Shown: positions 52,236-62,008, counted from the first letter of the stretch. The stretch is 64,000 bases of DNA from Leeuwenhoekiella palythoae (GCF_900130045.1 NZ_FQXT01000001.1:124001-188000); one strand, 5' to 3'. The notes: generated by a model from the letters alone, not told the origin. A program made the numbers and translations.

Positions 52236-55067
52236 ATGAAGACGTTGCTTCAAGCGCTTCTTCTCTGTTTAGGCCTGTTTCCTTTTACAAGCGAAGCACA
52301 GAATCGTATTGAGATAACAGCACGCTTGGTAGAAGAAGAAAAGTCGCTCTTTATTCAGCAGGATATCTATTTTAAGAATACTTCAAAGGATACGCTAACG
52401 GAACTTTTCTTCAATGACTGGGCACATAGTTTTTCATCAAAACAATCTAAACTCGGTAGGCGCTTTGCTGAGAATTACGACCGAAGGTTTCATCTTGCGA
52501 GTGATGATGCGCGGGGCGCTTCAAAGATCAATTCTATCATTGGGGAAAGCTTCAGGAATCTAACATTTACGAGACTTGAAGACGCTGAGGACGTCATTCA
52601 AGTAGCATTGATAAATCCTCTAGCACCGGGTGAAACTACGCAGTTAAAACTCAATTACAACATACGTATTCCTGATGCGAAGTTTACCGGTTATGGGGCG
52701 CTAGATAACGGAGATTTTAATCTAAAATATTGGTTTATTGCACCGGCGGTTTACGATGGGACTTGGCATTATTACAGCAATAAAAATCTGGATGACCTTT
52801 ATATGGCGCCCACAGATTTCTCTATTCAATTTTCATTTAAAAAGAATTATCGATTTATCAATGAACTTGAGCAAACCAATGCCACTGTAAGTGCTCAAAA
52901 TAATTACAAGACCGTTTATTTAGAAGGCAATTCCAGAAATAACACTACAATTTATTTACGGCAGATTTCTGAATTTCAGATCACTGAAACAGATGACCTG
53001 ACGGTGGTTACCAATATCACGGACGATAAGGTTATTGCCGAAAGAGAAGCTTTGATCATTGACAAAATCAGTCATTTTCTTGTTGCAGAATTGGGCGAAT
53101 ATCCTTTTAAACAACTGGTTATTTCAAATATAGATTATGCCGAAAATCCGGTATATGGTTTAAACCAGCTGCCTGATTTTTTAAGTCCGTTTCCTGAAGA
53201 TTTTAAGTACGAACTTAAAATATTAAAAACAGCTATAGATAATTTTATAGATCGCACCTTATTTATCAATCCTCGAGATGACCGTTGGATCGCCGATGGA
53301 ATAAAAATGTACACCATGATGAAATACATGGATCATTTTTATCCCAACTTAAAAGTGGTAGGTACGTTGAATCGATATTGGCTCGCGCGGCAATTTCACC
53401 TTTCAGATCTTGAATTTAATCAGCAGTACAACTTGCTGTATATGCATATGGCGCGTATGAATCTAGATCAGCCGCTGACCACGCCTAGCGATTCGCTGAT
53501 AAAATTCAATAAAAATATCGCAAACGCGTATAAAGCTGCTGCAGGTATGAACTACCTCTCAGAATATTTAGGTAATACTCCGGTTGAACAAAGCATTGAT
53601 CAATTCTACTTAGAAAATAAATTAAAGCTCACCTCTTCAACAGCGTTTGAACAAATTCTGAGAGCTAATACTTCAAAAGATCTCGATTGGTTCTTTAATG
53701 ATTATGTGAATTCACGTAAGATTATAGATTATAAATTCAACGAAGTCAAAAGAGAAGGCGATAGCATTAAAATTGAACTAAAGAATAAGACCAAAAGTCA
53801 GATGCCTATTCCCGTTTATGGGGTGAATAAAGATAAGATCGTCTCTAAAACTTGGGTTGACGGTTTTGAGAAAGAGCAACACCTTAGTATTGCCGGTGAT
53901 AGTATTGATCGCGTCGTTATCAATGCTGAAGGTTTTGTACCAGAATACAACAGACGTAATAACTACAAGAAAATCAATCCATTTCTTGGGGTGAATAAAC
54001 CGTTTCAGTTTAAGTTATTACAGGATCTTGAAGATCCTTCTAAAAACCAGGTGTTTTTTATGCCGGTAGTAGAATACAACTTTTACGACGGCTTAAAACT
54101 GGGCGCTAAAATGTATAATAAAACGTTGCTTTCTAAAGCGTTTAATTACCGCATAGAACCGCAATATGGGTTAAAATCAAACAAGTTGACCGGTAGCGCC
54201 GGTTTTACCTATACGCAAAACGTAAATGAAGGTAATCTATACGCGATACGCTACGGTATTTCGGGCTCACTTTCTTCTTATGCGCCCGATGCTTTGTACA
54301 AGTCTTACAGTCCTTTTATAACATTTGGCTTTAGAACAGACGATTTTAGATCAGACAAAAGACAGTTTCTCACGGTAAGCAATATCAATGTTTATAGAGA
54401 TGAGTCTGATGTGATCACCAATGACGATCCTAATTATAGTGTTTTTAATGTACGCTACACCAATAGTGATCCGGGAGTGATCAACGCGTTTACATATGAT
54501 ACAGATTTTCAGCTGTCGCAGAAGTTCAGCAAGTTTGCGCTTACCGCTAAATACCGTAAAGTATTTTTAAATAACAGGCAGTTTGATTTACGCTTTTTCG
54601 GTGGAATCTTTTTATACAATGATACGCGTTCTCAGGGGGATTATTTCAGTTTTGCACTAGACCGCCCTACCGATTATTTGTTCAGATACAATTATTACGG
54701 AAGGTCTGAAAACTCAGGAATTTTTAGTCAGCAATTAATTTTAGCGGAAGGTGGTTTCAAGTCAAAACTCGACACTCCTTTTGGTAATGAGTGGCTAACT
54801 ACCGTAAACACCAGCACCACACTTTGGAATTTTATTCATGGCTATGCAGATATTGGGCTAGTAAAAAATCAAGGCAGTTCTGCACGTTTCTTATACGATA
54901 GCGGTATACGTACGGTATTGGTTGAAGATTACTTTGAGCTCTTTTTTCCGGTGTACTCTTCTAATGGATGGGAAATTGGTCAGCCCAATTATGATCAAAA
55001 AATTCGTTTTATCGTTACCCTAGACCTGCGCACCATGTTGAGCTTATTTACTAGAAAGTGGTACTAG
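52236..55067 (+). CDS. M1-aminopeptidase-like protein without zinc motif, fused to a probable outer-membrane barrel
   Basis: A 943-residue exported protein (signal peptide MKTLLQALLLCLGLFPFTS, then EAQ). Residues 25-250 resemble the N-terminal beta domain of M1 peptidases. Residues 295-370 look like its catalytic domain: ENPVYGLNQLPDF takes the place of the GAMEN region and WIADGIKMYTMMKYM that of WLNEGFAxY, but where HExxH should be there is KTAIDNFIDR, so zinc cannot be bound. After about 600 there are repeated barrel strands (YRIEPQYGLKSNKLTGSAGF, LYAIRYGISGSLSSYA, KFALTAKYRKVFL, IRFIVTLDLRTML), ending near the C-terminus. Role unknown; probably a binding or structural protein of the outer membrane. 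Confidence 0.72.
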   Translation: MKTLLQALLLCLGLFPFTSEAQNRIEITARLVEEEKSLFIQQDIYFKNTSKDTLTELFFNDWAHSFSSKQSKLGRRFAENYDRRFHLASDDARGASKINSIIGESFRNLTFTRLEDAEDVIQVALINPLAPGETTQLKLNYNIRIPDAKFTGYGALDNGDFNLKYWFIAPAVYDGTWHYYSNKNLDDLYMAPTDFSIQFSFKKNYRFINELEQTNATVSAQNNYKTVYLEGNSRNNTTIYLRQISEFQITETDDLTVVTNITDDKVIAEREALIIDKISHFLVAELGEYPFKQLVISNIDYAENPVYGLNQLPDFLSPFPEDFKYELKILKTAIDNFIDRTLFINPRDDRWIADGIKMYTMMKYMDHFYPNLKVVGTLNRYWLARQFHLSDLEFNQQYNLLYMHMARMNLDQPLTTPSDSLIKFNKNIANAYKAAAGMNYLSEYLGNTPVEQSIDQFYLENKLKLTSSTAFEQILRANTSKDLDWFFNDYVNSRKIIDYKFNEVKREGDSIKIELKNKTKSQMPIPVYGVNKDKIVSKTWVDGFEKEQHLSIAGDSIDRVVINAEGFVPEYNRRNNYKKINPFLGVNKPFQFKLLQDLEDPSKNQVFFMPVVEYNFYDGLKLGAKMYNKTLLSKAFNYRIEPQYGLKSNKLTGSAGFTYTQNVNEGNLYAIRYGISGSLSSYAPDALYKSYSPFITFGFRTDDFRSDKRQFLTVSNINVYRDESDVITNDDPNYSVFNVRYTNSDPGVINAFTYDTDFQLSQKFSKFALTAKYRKVFLNNRQFDLRFFGGIFLYNDTRSQGDYFSFALDRPTDYLFRYNYYGRSENSGIFSQQLILAEGGFKSKLDTPFGNEWLTTVNTSTTLWNFIHGYADIGLVKNQGSSARFLYDSGIRTVLVEDYFELFFPVYSSNGWEIGQPNYDQKIRFIVTLDLRTMLSLFTRKWY

Positions 55068-55224
55068 ACTAAACACCCCAACAAAGCTCCTTCCATTTAA
55101 AAATTATTAGCAGAATAGATTATTTGCACCTTGTTTTTAACAAAAATTCAATCAAAACGATTTTTATTAAAAATTTATCATTTTTTAAAGAAATTAATGA
55201 ATTGTGTATAACGTGAAATTTCCG

Positions 55225-55232
55225 TACTTTTA
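55225..55232 (+). promoter_or_regulatory. Likely -7 box of the E1 gene with TTG -33
   Basis: TACTTTTA differs from TAnnTTTG in the last base; TTG at 55202-55204 lies 20 nt upstream, within the usual spacing. Leader about 13 nt to ATG 55252. Confidence 0.45.
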
Positions 55233-55251
55233 CACAAACTGATTAAAAATT

Positions 55252-57663
55252 ATGCACACGCAATCTGAGCCTACTTCTGAAATTTCATTTGATGATTTTA
55301 AAGCCACAGTCCTTAATGACTATAGAATTGCAGTCACCAGCCGTGAATGCAGTTTATTAGGTCGTAGAGAGGTATTAACCGGGAAAGCAAAATTTGGAAT
55401 TTTCGGTGATGGTAAAGAAGTCCCTCAGTTAGCGATGGCTAAAGCCTTTAAAAAAGGAGATTGGCGATCGGGGTATTACCGCGATCAAACCTTTATGATG
55501 GCGATAGATCATTTTACCATCGAAAACTTTTTTGCCGGTCTATACGCCCATACAAGTCTTGAAAATGACCCTATGAGTGCCGGGAAACAAATGGGTGGTC
55601 ATTTTGGTACGCATAGTTTGGATGAAAACGGTAAGCTTAAAAATCTTTTAGAACAATATAACTCCAGTGCAGATATCTCGCCTACCGCCGGTCAGATGCC
55701 GCGCTTATTAGGTCTTGCGCAAGCTTCAAAATTGTTTAGACAAGTTCCTGAAATGAACACAGACGGACTTTCTAACGAAGGTAATGAAGTCGCTTGGGGA
55801 ACTATTGGTAATGCCAGTACTTCTGAGGGGATGTTTTTTGAAACCATCAACGCCGCAGGAGTATTGCAAATCCCGATGGTTACTGCAATTTGGGATGATG
55901 ACTACGGAATTTCAGTACACGCGAAACATCAGACTACCAAAGAAAATATTTCTGAGATCCTGAGCGGTTTTCAGCGTAATGAAGAAGAAAATGGCTTTGA
56001 GATCATTCGCGTTAAAGGTTGGGATTATCCCGCACTTATAGATGCTTTTGAACAAGCCGGAAAAATAGCGCGTGAACAACACGTTCCTGTACTTTTACAC
56101 GTCACCGAACTTACTCAGCCGCAAGGGCACTCAACTTCTGGATCGCACGAGCGTTATAAAAGTAAAGATCGTTTGCAATGGGAAAAAGAACACGATTGTA
56201 ATACTAAGATGCGCGAGTGGATGATCAACAACCAGATCGCCACTGATGAAGAACTTACTGATTTAGAAAAAGACATCAAGCGCAAAGTGCGCGAAGGAAA
56301 ACGCAAAGCTTGGGAATCTTTCTTAAATCCGATTAAGGCAGAAAAAAAGACGGTTGTAAGCTTTATAGATACCATCATTTCTGAAAGTGAAAACGGTCAA
56401 TTTATTAAAGGGATCAAACAAACTTTAGTTGATGAGAAAGATCCACTGAAGTCTGATGTACTGATCGCTGCGCGAAAAACATTACGTTTTGTAGCCCAAG
56501 AACAAAGTGAAGCGATCTCGGCATTAAAAGATTGGGTGACTAAATTTATCGCTAAAGAACAGCCTAATTACAGCAGTCACGTGTTTAGTGAATTTGACTC
56601 TAAAGCCACAAATATTGCTGAAGAACTTCCGCAATATGCTGATGATGCAAAAACGGTAGATGCGCGTATTGTACTGCGAGATAATTTTGATGCGCTTTTC
56701 AGCAAATACCCTAACAGTGTTGTATTTGGTGAAGATACCGGTACCATTGGGGATGTTAATCAAGGTTTAGAAGGACTTCAAGATAAATATGGCGAATTAC
56801 GTGTTGCTGATGCGGGAATTCGCGAAACAACGATCATTGGTCAAGGAATAGGTTTAGCCTTGCGCGGCTTACGCCCTATTGCCGAAATTCAGTATTTAGA
56901 TTATATACTTTATGCGATGGCAACCTTGAGTGATGATTTGGCCACATTGCGCTATAGAACTCACGGTAAACAAACAGCTCCATTGATCGTAAGAACACGT
57001 GGACATCGTCTAGAAGGGATCTGGCACAGTGGATCTCAGATGGGAGCACTTTTAGGTTTACTTCGCGGAGTGTATATTTTAACACCGCGTAATATGACCA
57101 AAGCTGCCGGCTTTTATAACACTTTAATGCAGAGTGATGAACCTGCGGTGATCGTAGAATGTCTTAATGGATATCGATTAAAAGAAAAGCTACCTACTAA
57201 CCTGGCGGAATTTAAAACACCAATAGGTAAGGTTGAAGTATTACGAGAAGGAACAGATATTACTGTGCTTTCTTACGGAAGTACCCTCCGATTGGTAGAA
57301 CTTGCTGCTAAGGACCTACAAGCGGTAAATATAAGTGTTGAAGTGATCGATGCGCAATCATTACTTCCTTTTGATTTGAATCACGATACGGTAAAAAGTA
57401 TTGCAAAAACAAACCGAATCTTGGTCGTAGATGAAGATATGCCCGGTGGAGCTTCGGCGTATTTACTGCAGCATATTTTAGATGAGCAAAAGGCTTTTAG
57501 ACATCTGGATAGTGCACCACAAACTCTTGCTGCAAGACCGCACAGACCAGCTTATGGTACGGATGGGGATTATTTCTCTAAGCCTTCCGCAGAAGATATT
57601 TTTGAGAAAATATATCAGATAATGCACGAGGTAAATCCTAATGCATATCCGCAAATCAGATAA
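55252..57663 (+). CDS. Fused alpha/beta 2-oxoacid dehydrogenase E1 component
   Basis: An 803-residue thiamine-diphosphate enzyme: E1-alpha in residues 15-400 and E1-beta in 460-803 in one chain. The alpha part has FGIFGDGKEVPQLAMAKAF, DWRSGYYRDQTFMMA and GNASTSEGMFFETINAAGVL. At that site (residues 186-217) the usual GD...NN Mg/ThDP ligands read GN...DD. The beta part has VVFGEDTGTIGDVNQGLEGL, ADAGIRETTIIGQGIGLALR and IVRTRGHRLEGIWHSGSQMG. It resembles branched-chain oxoacid dehydrogenases, but the substrate is not proven; no E2 or E3 gene is in the window. Confidence 0.85.
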   Translation: MHTQSEPTSEISFDDFKATVLNDYRIAVTSRECSLLGRREVLTGKAKFGIFGDGKEVPQLAMAKAFKKGDWRSGYYRDQTFMMAIDHFTIENFFAGLYAHTSLENDPMSAGKQMGGHFGTHSLDENGKLKNLLEQYNSSADISPTAGQMPRLLGLAQASKLFRQVPEMNTDGLSNEGNEVAWGTIGNASTSEGMFFETINAAGVLQIPMVTAIWDDDYGISVHAKHQTTKENISEILSGFQRNEEENGFEIIRVKGWDYPALIDAFEQAGKIAREQHVPVLLHVTELTQPQGHSTSGSHERYKSKDRLQWEKEHDCNTKMREWMINNQIATDEELTDLEKDIKRKVREGKRKAWESFLNPIKAEKKTVVSFIDTIISESENGQFIKGIKQTLVDEKDPLKSDVLIAARKTLRFVAQEQSEAISALKDWVTKFIAKEQPNYSSHVFSEFDSKATNIAEELPQYADDAKTVDARIVLRDNFDALFSKYPNSVVFGEDTGTIGDVNQGLEGLQDKYGELRVADAGIRETTIIGQGIGLALRGLRPIAEIQYLDYILYAMATLSDDLATLRYRTHGKQTAPLIVRTRGHRLEGIWHSGSQMGALLGLLRGVYILTPRNMTKAAGFYNTLMQSDEPAVIVECLNGYRLKEKLPTNLAEFKTPIGKVEVLREGTDITVLSYGSTLRLVELAAKDLQAVNISVEVIDAQSLLPFDLNHDTVKSIAKTNRILVVDEDMPGGASAYLLQHILDEQKAFRHLDSAPQTLAARPHRPAYGTDGDYFSKPSAEDIFEKIYQIMHEVNPNAYPQIR

Positions 57664-57666
57664 GAA

Positions 57667-59205
57667 TTACATCCAGGCTTCTCTCGAAACTTCAACGCGA
57701 TACAACGCATAGTTGATGTATCGCTGTGCTTCAGCACTCGTTACCGGAAAGGATAAATCACCGCCTGCGGTATGAAACGTGTAATTATATAGATCACGCT
57801 TTTTGTACCACACCGGTTGACTAACGGTTACAGATTGTAGCTTGAATAGTTCTATAATTTCAGTTTTCTGATTCCATACGCCTTTCCGAAGAATTACAAA
57901 TTCAGGTGTTATTTCTAGCGCCAGGGCCTTGTACCAATAATACTGATACGGAATGATTAGCATCCCAAAAATGATAAAGAGAATGCTGAGAATTTCAGTC
58001 ATATAATTAGGAACCAAAAATGAAGCGACCAATGCGGTCAAAAGAAGCGGCAAACCTGCTATGATGAGCAAACGCACATATAAAATGAATGCCGGTTTAA
58101 ATATACGGCCGGGACGCATTTGATGACTGAACAAAAAGCGTTTTACTTTTTCTACCTGAGCTCGCTCTAACCCCGGAATCGTAATTTTAGCTTTATTGAG
58201 ATCATCCTGACTACTGGCAATTGCAATTTGTGCCTCGTTGAGATTCAACCTTTTTTGAATAGGGTTAGTAACCACACGCATCAATTGCACTCTTCGCGGT
58301 TTTAAACTCACCTTAGTATTGGTTTTAAGACCCATTGCCAATTCTAAGCTCTCTTTGGTCTGTTTAAGATTGAGATCAAAATATTTGATAAAAATCTCAA
58401 TACATGAGATGAGCATTCCTAAAATAAAAACGCCGACAAATACTAAGGCAGTAAGTAGAAAAAGTTCAATAGGCTTACTGTAAGCGTCAAAATAGCCCTT
58501 TATTCCTTCTGTATATTGATCATCTTGCAGCAACTCAAAATCTCCCAATTGTTGGTATAAAGACCCCACAAAAAGTAAAATGAGCCAAACCCCTCTAAAA
58601 TAATTACTGGTGATGCCCAACTTCAATAAGGCTAGAGGACTTAATCGGTGCGTCCAGAGTGCTTCTGGCTGTTTACTAGCTGTATTCTCAGGTTGTGATT
58701 CATTTGGTTCACTAGCTTCAGAAGTGCCGATTTCTTCCTTAACAGCCTGCATCAGTATCTGCTGCAACTCCTTACCATCTTCATCAGACAAGGCTTTAAT
58801 ATCAATTTCCTGAGCGCTGCTTCCTGCGGAATCCACAACGACACTATTTACGCCAATCACACGCTGCAATAAAGAACGTTTAAAATAAACCTGCTGAATC
58901 TTAGAAAATGGTATCGAAGTAACTTTTGTCGCAAACACACCTTGCTCTAGAATGAATTCAGCATTCTTATAATCAATATAAAACCGAAACTTTTTATACG
59001 ATAAAACGCTATATCCTAAAATGGCCAGAAGCAATACAACCAACCCTATACTTATGGGCAGCACAACTTCTGAAGGAAAGCCTTTAATGAGGAAATACAG
59101 AAATGCAGCACCAAAAGCACGCAAAAATTTATAAGCCTGAGATAAAAAAATAAAAAGAATCCCGAGCTTTGATTGCAATTGTGGAGTCTCGAACGGCTTA
59201 GACAT
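57667..59205 (-). CDS. PH-domain (bPH2) membrane protein, YdbT-like
   Basis: A 512-residue membrane protein with several helices (VVLPISIGLVVLLLAILGYS, IELFLLTALVFVGVFILGML, LYVRLLIIAGLPLLLTALVA) alternating with bacterial PH domains of type 2. These appear as FYIDYKNAEFILEQGVFATK, PFSKIQQVYFKRSLLQRVIG (residue 100 region), a second at NLKQTKESLELAMGLKTNTK, and a third at LALEITPEFVILRKGVWNQK. This is the YdbT architecture. The stop is 4 nt from the E1 stop on the other strand. It overlaps the small PH gene by 8 nt. Function unknown; possibly envelope lipid or stress related. Confidence 0.82.
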   Translation of the reverse strand: MSKPFETPQLQSKLGILFIFLSQAYKFLRAFGAAFLYFLIKGFPSEVVLPISIGLVVLLLAILGYSVLSYKKFRFYIDYKNAEFILEQGVFATKVTSIPFSKIQQVYFKRSLLQRVIGVNSVVVDSAGSSAQEIDIKALSDEDGKELQQILMQAVKEEIGTSEASEPNESQPENTASKQPEALWTHRLSPLALLKLGITSNYFRGVWLILLFVGSLYQQLGDFELLQDDQYTEGIKGYFDAYSKPIELFLLTALVFVGVFILGMLISCIEIFIKYFDLNLKQTKESLELAMGLKTNTKVSLKPRRVQLMRVVTNPIQKRLNLNEAQIAIASSQDDLNKAKITIPGLERAQVEKVKRFLFSHQMRPGRIFKPAFILYVRLLIIAGLPLLLTALVASFLVPNYMTEILSILFIIFGMLIIPYQYYWYKALALEITPEFVILRKGVWNQKTEIIELFKLQSVTVSQPVWYKKRDLYNYTFHTAGGDLSFPVTSAEAQRYINYALYRVEVSREAWM

Positions 59206-59716
59206 CGGCTTCGGTTAGATGTTGAGCCACTTTATCTTTAAGGCGTGCCGCCATATCGGGATTTAATCCGGGAATATTGATATCACTTCCTGATCCACCA
59301 GCTGTAAAAATGTTCAGATTAGCGATTTTGAAAGCCTTGTCTAAAACACCCGCAGAGGTTGAAATATGCTGAATTCTATTAAATGGAATAAGCGTAATCT
59401 TTTCAAAGATCACTCCGCGCCGAAACGCTATATCGTGTTCTCGCAGCGCATAGCCTATCTGTTTTTGCAATAAGAACTGATAACCTGCCATCAGCATAAA
59501 CACGAAAGTCACCCCAATAAATAAAGCGGGAATTAAATACTTTACGTCAGAAACCGTACGCAAAAGTAGGACACCAACAATCAAGACTATATAAAACAAA
59601 CCTATAACGAGTAAGGCTTTATAAAGTCTAGCTTTTAAAGTGGGCGTATAAACTAGCTGTTGATGATCAGGTAAGGCATCTAGGTCTACCGGGGCATTTG
59701 TAAACTTATATTCCAT
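59198..59716 (-). CDS. PH-domain (bPH2) membrane protein, YdbS-like
   Basis: A 172-residue partner of the preceding gene: two membrane helices (YKALLVIGLFYIVLIVGVLL and YLIPALFIGVTFVFMLMAGY), then a bPH2 domain (IAFRRGVIFEKITLIPFNRI, QHISTSAGVLDKAFKIANLN). The YdbS-YdbT pair is widespread in bacteria; the 8-nt overlap suggests the two proteins work as a complex. Confidence 0.82.
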   Translation of the reverse strand: MEYKFTNAPVDLDALPDHQQLVYTPTLKARLYKALLVIGLFYIVLIVGVLLLRTVSDVKYLIPALFIGVTFVFMLMAGYQFLLQKQIGYALREHDIAFRRGVIFEKITLIPFNRIQHISTSAGVLDKAFKIANLNIFTAGGSGSDINIPGLNPDMAARLKDKVAQHLTEADV

Positions 59717-59772
59717 TGAGAAGTTTTTGACTGCGTTCTTTTAAAAATACTAGAACGTGATCAATTTTTCTG

Positions 59773-60612
59773 CTATGGAATCCATTTTTTATCAAAATTG
59801 GGTTTTCTTTTTTCTAAAAATGCGTTTCTACCCTCTTTGGCCTCTTCGGTCATATACGCTAATCGTGTGGCTTCACCTGCAAAAACTTGCTGTCCAACCA
59901 TTCCGTCATCCGTTAAGTTCATAGCAAATTTGAGCATCTTTATTGATGTTGGTGATTTTGCTAAAATCTCTTGAGCCCACTCGTAAGCAGTTGCTTCTAA
60001 TTCGTCGTGCGGAATTACAGCATTGACCATTCCCATTTCAAAAGCCTCCTGCGCTGAGTAATTTCGACCTAAAAAGAAAATTTCACGCGCTTTTTTCTGC
60101 CCTACCATTTTAGCTAAATAAGCAGAGCCATAACCTCCGTCAAAACTAGTAACATCAGCATCTGTCTGTTTAAAGATCGCGTGTTCTTTACTCGCCAAAG
60201 TAAGATCGCAAACTACGTGTAAACTGTGACCTCCTCCTACTGCCCAACCGGGAACCACTGCAATTACTGCCTTAGGCATAAAACGAATTAAACGCTGTAC
60301 ATCAAGAATATTCAGACGATGATACCCATCTTCGCCTACATAGCCTTGATCGCCACGCGCCCTCTGATCACCCCCGCTACAAAAACTATAAACACCATCT
60401 TTAGGCGACGGTCCTTCCGCAGAAAGCAATATCACACCTACTGATGTATCTTCTTGAGCGATGTGAAAAGCATCTAATAATTCTGACGTTGTTTTGGGTC
60501 TGAATGCGTTGCGTACTTCGGGCCTGTTGAAAGCGATACGGGCTACTCCGTTTGCTTTTTTAAACGTAATATCTTGATATTCTTTAACCGTTTCCCAGTG
60601 AGGTTCTTGCAT
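59773..60612 (-). CDS. menB: 1,4-dihydroxy-2-naphthoyl-CoA synthase
   Basis: Ring-closing crotonase of menaquinone synthesis. The 279 residues hold NGVARIAFNRPEVRNAFRPK, FCSGGDQRARGDQGYVGEDG, VVPGWAVGGGHSLHVVCDLT and FKQTDADVTSFDGGYGSAYL. The Asp of QTDAD marks the type that works without bicarbonate, unlike E. coli MenB, which has Gly there. It is the last of the men genes in the window, followed 56 nt on by the PH pair. Confidence 0.95.
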   Translation of the reverse strand: MQEPHWETVKEYQDITFKKANGVARIAFNRPEVRNAFRPKTTSELLDAFHIAQEDTSVGVILLSAEGPSPKDGVYSFCSGGDQRARGDQGYVGEDGYHRLNILDVQRLIRFMPKAVIAVVPGWAVGGGHSLHVVCDLTLASKEHAIFKQTDADVTSFDGGYGSAYLAKMVGQKKAREIFFLGRNYSAQEAFEMGMVNAVIPHDELEATAYEWAQEILAKSPTSIKMLKFAMNLTDDGMVGQQVFAGEATRLAYMTEEAKEGRNAFLEKRKPNFDKKWIP

Positions 60613-60679
60613 AATATTTTGCTATTTATATGGACTTGGAGTTGTCATATTTCGCCTAGATTGTATTTAAATACTAAGG

Positions 60680-61522
60680 CTAAGCGTCTTTGTTGGTCAA
60701 CTCGATACCTTGATCTGTAATTTTAATTTGTCGGTCTTTATATAAGGCGCCGATGGCCTTTTTAAATAACTTTTTGCTGATACCGAAGTACGCGTTGATA
60801 TCTTCAGGCGAACTCTTATCGTGTATGGGCAAACTACCTCCGTTTGCTTTGAGTTCGTCGTAAATAAACTGCGCATTAGGCTCTATACTCTTGTAGCCTT
60901 CAGGCTGAAGCAATACATCGATCTTTTTATCTTCTCGCACACGCTTAATGTATCCCGGGAGCCGGTCACCTACCCGAATGTCTTCAAAAATAGTATCCTT
61001 ATGAATCAAGCCTTGATGGCGCTCGTTAATAATCACATGCGCCCCGTGTTCTGAAAAGTGCGAGATGATCAAGTCAACTTTATCGTGCTTCTGAACAGTG
61101 ACTTCAGTATTGTCTAAGAATTTATTGAATTTGGATGACCCCACTAACCTATTCGTACGCTCATCTAAATACATATAAACCAAATACCAATTACCTTCGT
61201 GCATAGGCGTCACTTGGTTAGAAAAAGGCACAAACAACTCTTTATCTAATCCCCAATCTACAAAAGCACCTATCTTAGTCACCGAAGTACATTCTAAATA
61301 GGCAAAACCATTTTTTTCAATATAGGGTTTAAGCGTGGTCGCTACCGGTCGCTCCTCATTATCGAGGTAGACAAAAACTTCAATCTCATCTTCTAATGCG
61401 AAACCTTCGGGAGCATATTTACCGGGTAATAACACCTCATTTTCTTCTTCATCCCTCAAATATAAACCGGGACTTACGTCACGATCAATTATCATTTTAT
61501 GGTATTCTCCCAGTTCAAGCAT
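60680..61522 (-). CDS. cvfB: CvfB-family S1 RNA-binding protein
   Basis: A 280-residue cytoplasmic protein with three S1-like OB folds and a C-terminal winged helix. The units are visible at ALEDEIEVFVYLDNEERPVA, FAYLECTSVTKIGAFVDWGL (S1), SHFSEHGAHVIINERHQGLI (S1) and, for the winged helix, INAYFGISKKLFKKAIGALY. Staphylococcal CvfB affects virulence gene expression; here it sits between men genes, which is a common flavobacterial order, not proof of a link. Confidence 0.88.
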   Translation of the reverse strand: MLELGEYHKMIIDRDVSPGLYLRDEEENEVLLPGKYAPEGFALEDEIEVFVYLDNEERPVATTLKPYIEKNGFAYLECTSVTKIGAFVDWGLDKELFVPFSNQVTPMHEGNWYLVYMYLDERTNRLVGSSKFNKFLDNTEVTVQKHDKVDLIISHFSEHGAHVIINERHQGLIHKDTIFEDIRVGDRLPGYIKRVREDKKIDVLLQPEGYKSIEPNAQFIYDELKANGGSLPIHDKSSPEDINAYFGISKKLFKKAIGALYKDRQIKITDQGIELTNKDA

Positions 61523-61540
61523 AGTTGTTTTTTAAGACTT

Positions 61541-61548
61541 CAAAAATA
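61541..61548 (-). promoter_or_regulatory. -7 promoter box of cvfB
   Basis: TATTTTTG, exact TAnnTTTG, 18 nt before ATG 61522. Confidence 0.55.
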
Positions 61549-61618
61549 ACAAAAATCGAAGGATTAGTTTTAACGAAATGCGCTCCTTTATATTTAAAAT
61601 TAGCTCAGATCGAAGCAT

Positions 61619-61645
61619 AAAAAAACCGCTTTATAGAAGCGGTTT
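61619..61645 (-). terminator. Intrinsic terminator after the DUF2853 gene
   Basis: On the minus strand AAACCGCTT and AAGCGGTTT flank CTATA, followed by a T run. It separates menD-DUF2853 from cvfB-menB. Confidence 0.9.
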
Positions 61646-61666
61646 CAATATTATTAGAAGTTGAGA

Positions 61667-62008
61667 TTAACTGTAAACCTCTTCTTTACCAAAATGCTTT
61701 GTAAGTAAATAATACACAACAGCTCTATACTTGTTGCGATTAGATTTCCCGTAATCTTCTAAAACTTTATGTAATCCTTCCATCAAAGCCGGACCATCTT
61801 CAAGACCTAACTTTTTGATCAAGAAATTTTTCTTTACCGTTTCAAGTTCTGATTCGCTTCCGGCAGAAACCGTAGCAGAATCCTTATTGTAAATTGAAGG
61901 GCCACAACCAATAGTCACTTTAGTTAGCAGGTCCATATCTGCATCGTGTCCCATTTTTTCTTTTAGATCGGTCGCGTACTTTGCGATCATTTCATCTCTT
62001 TTACTCAT
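61667..62008 (-). CDS. DUF2853 family protein
   Basis: A 113-residue soluble helical protein: MSKRDEMIAKYATDLKEKMG, MDLLTKVTIGCGPSIYNKDS, FLIKKLGLEDGPALMEGLHK and NRNKYRAVVYYLLTKHFGK match the family's whole length. No function is known. It lies between menD and cvfB in Flavobacteriaceae generally, with its own strong terminator here. Confidence 0.88.
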   Translation of the reverse strand: MSKRDEMIAKYATDLKEKMGHDADMDLLTKVTIGCGPSIYNKDSATVSAGSESELETVKKNFLIKKLGLEDGPALMEGLHKVLEDYGKSNRNKYRAVVYYLLTKHFGKEEVYS

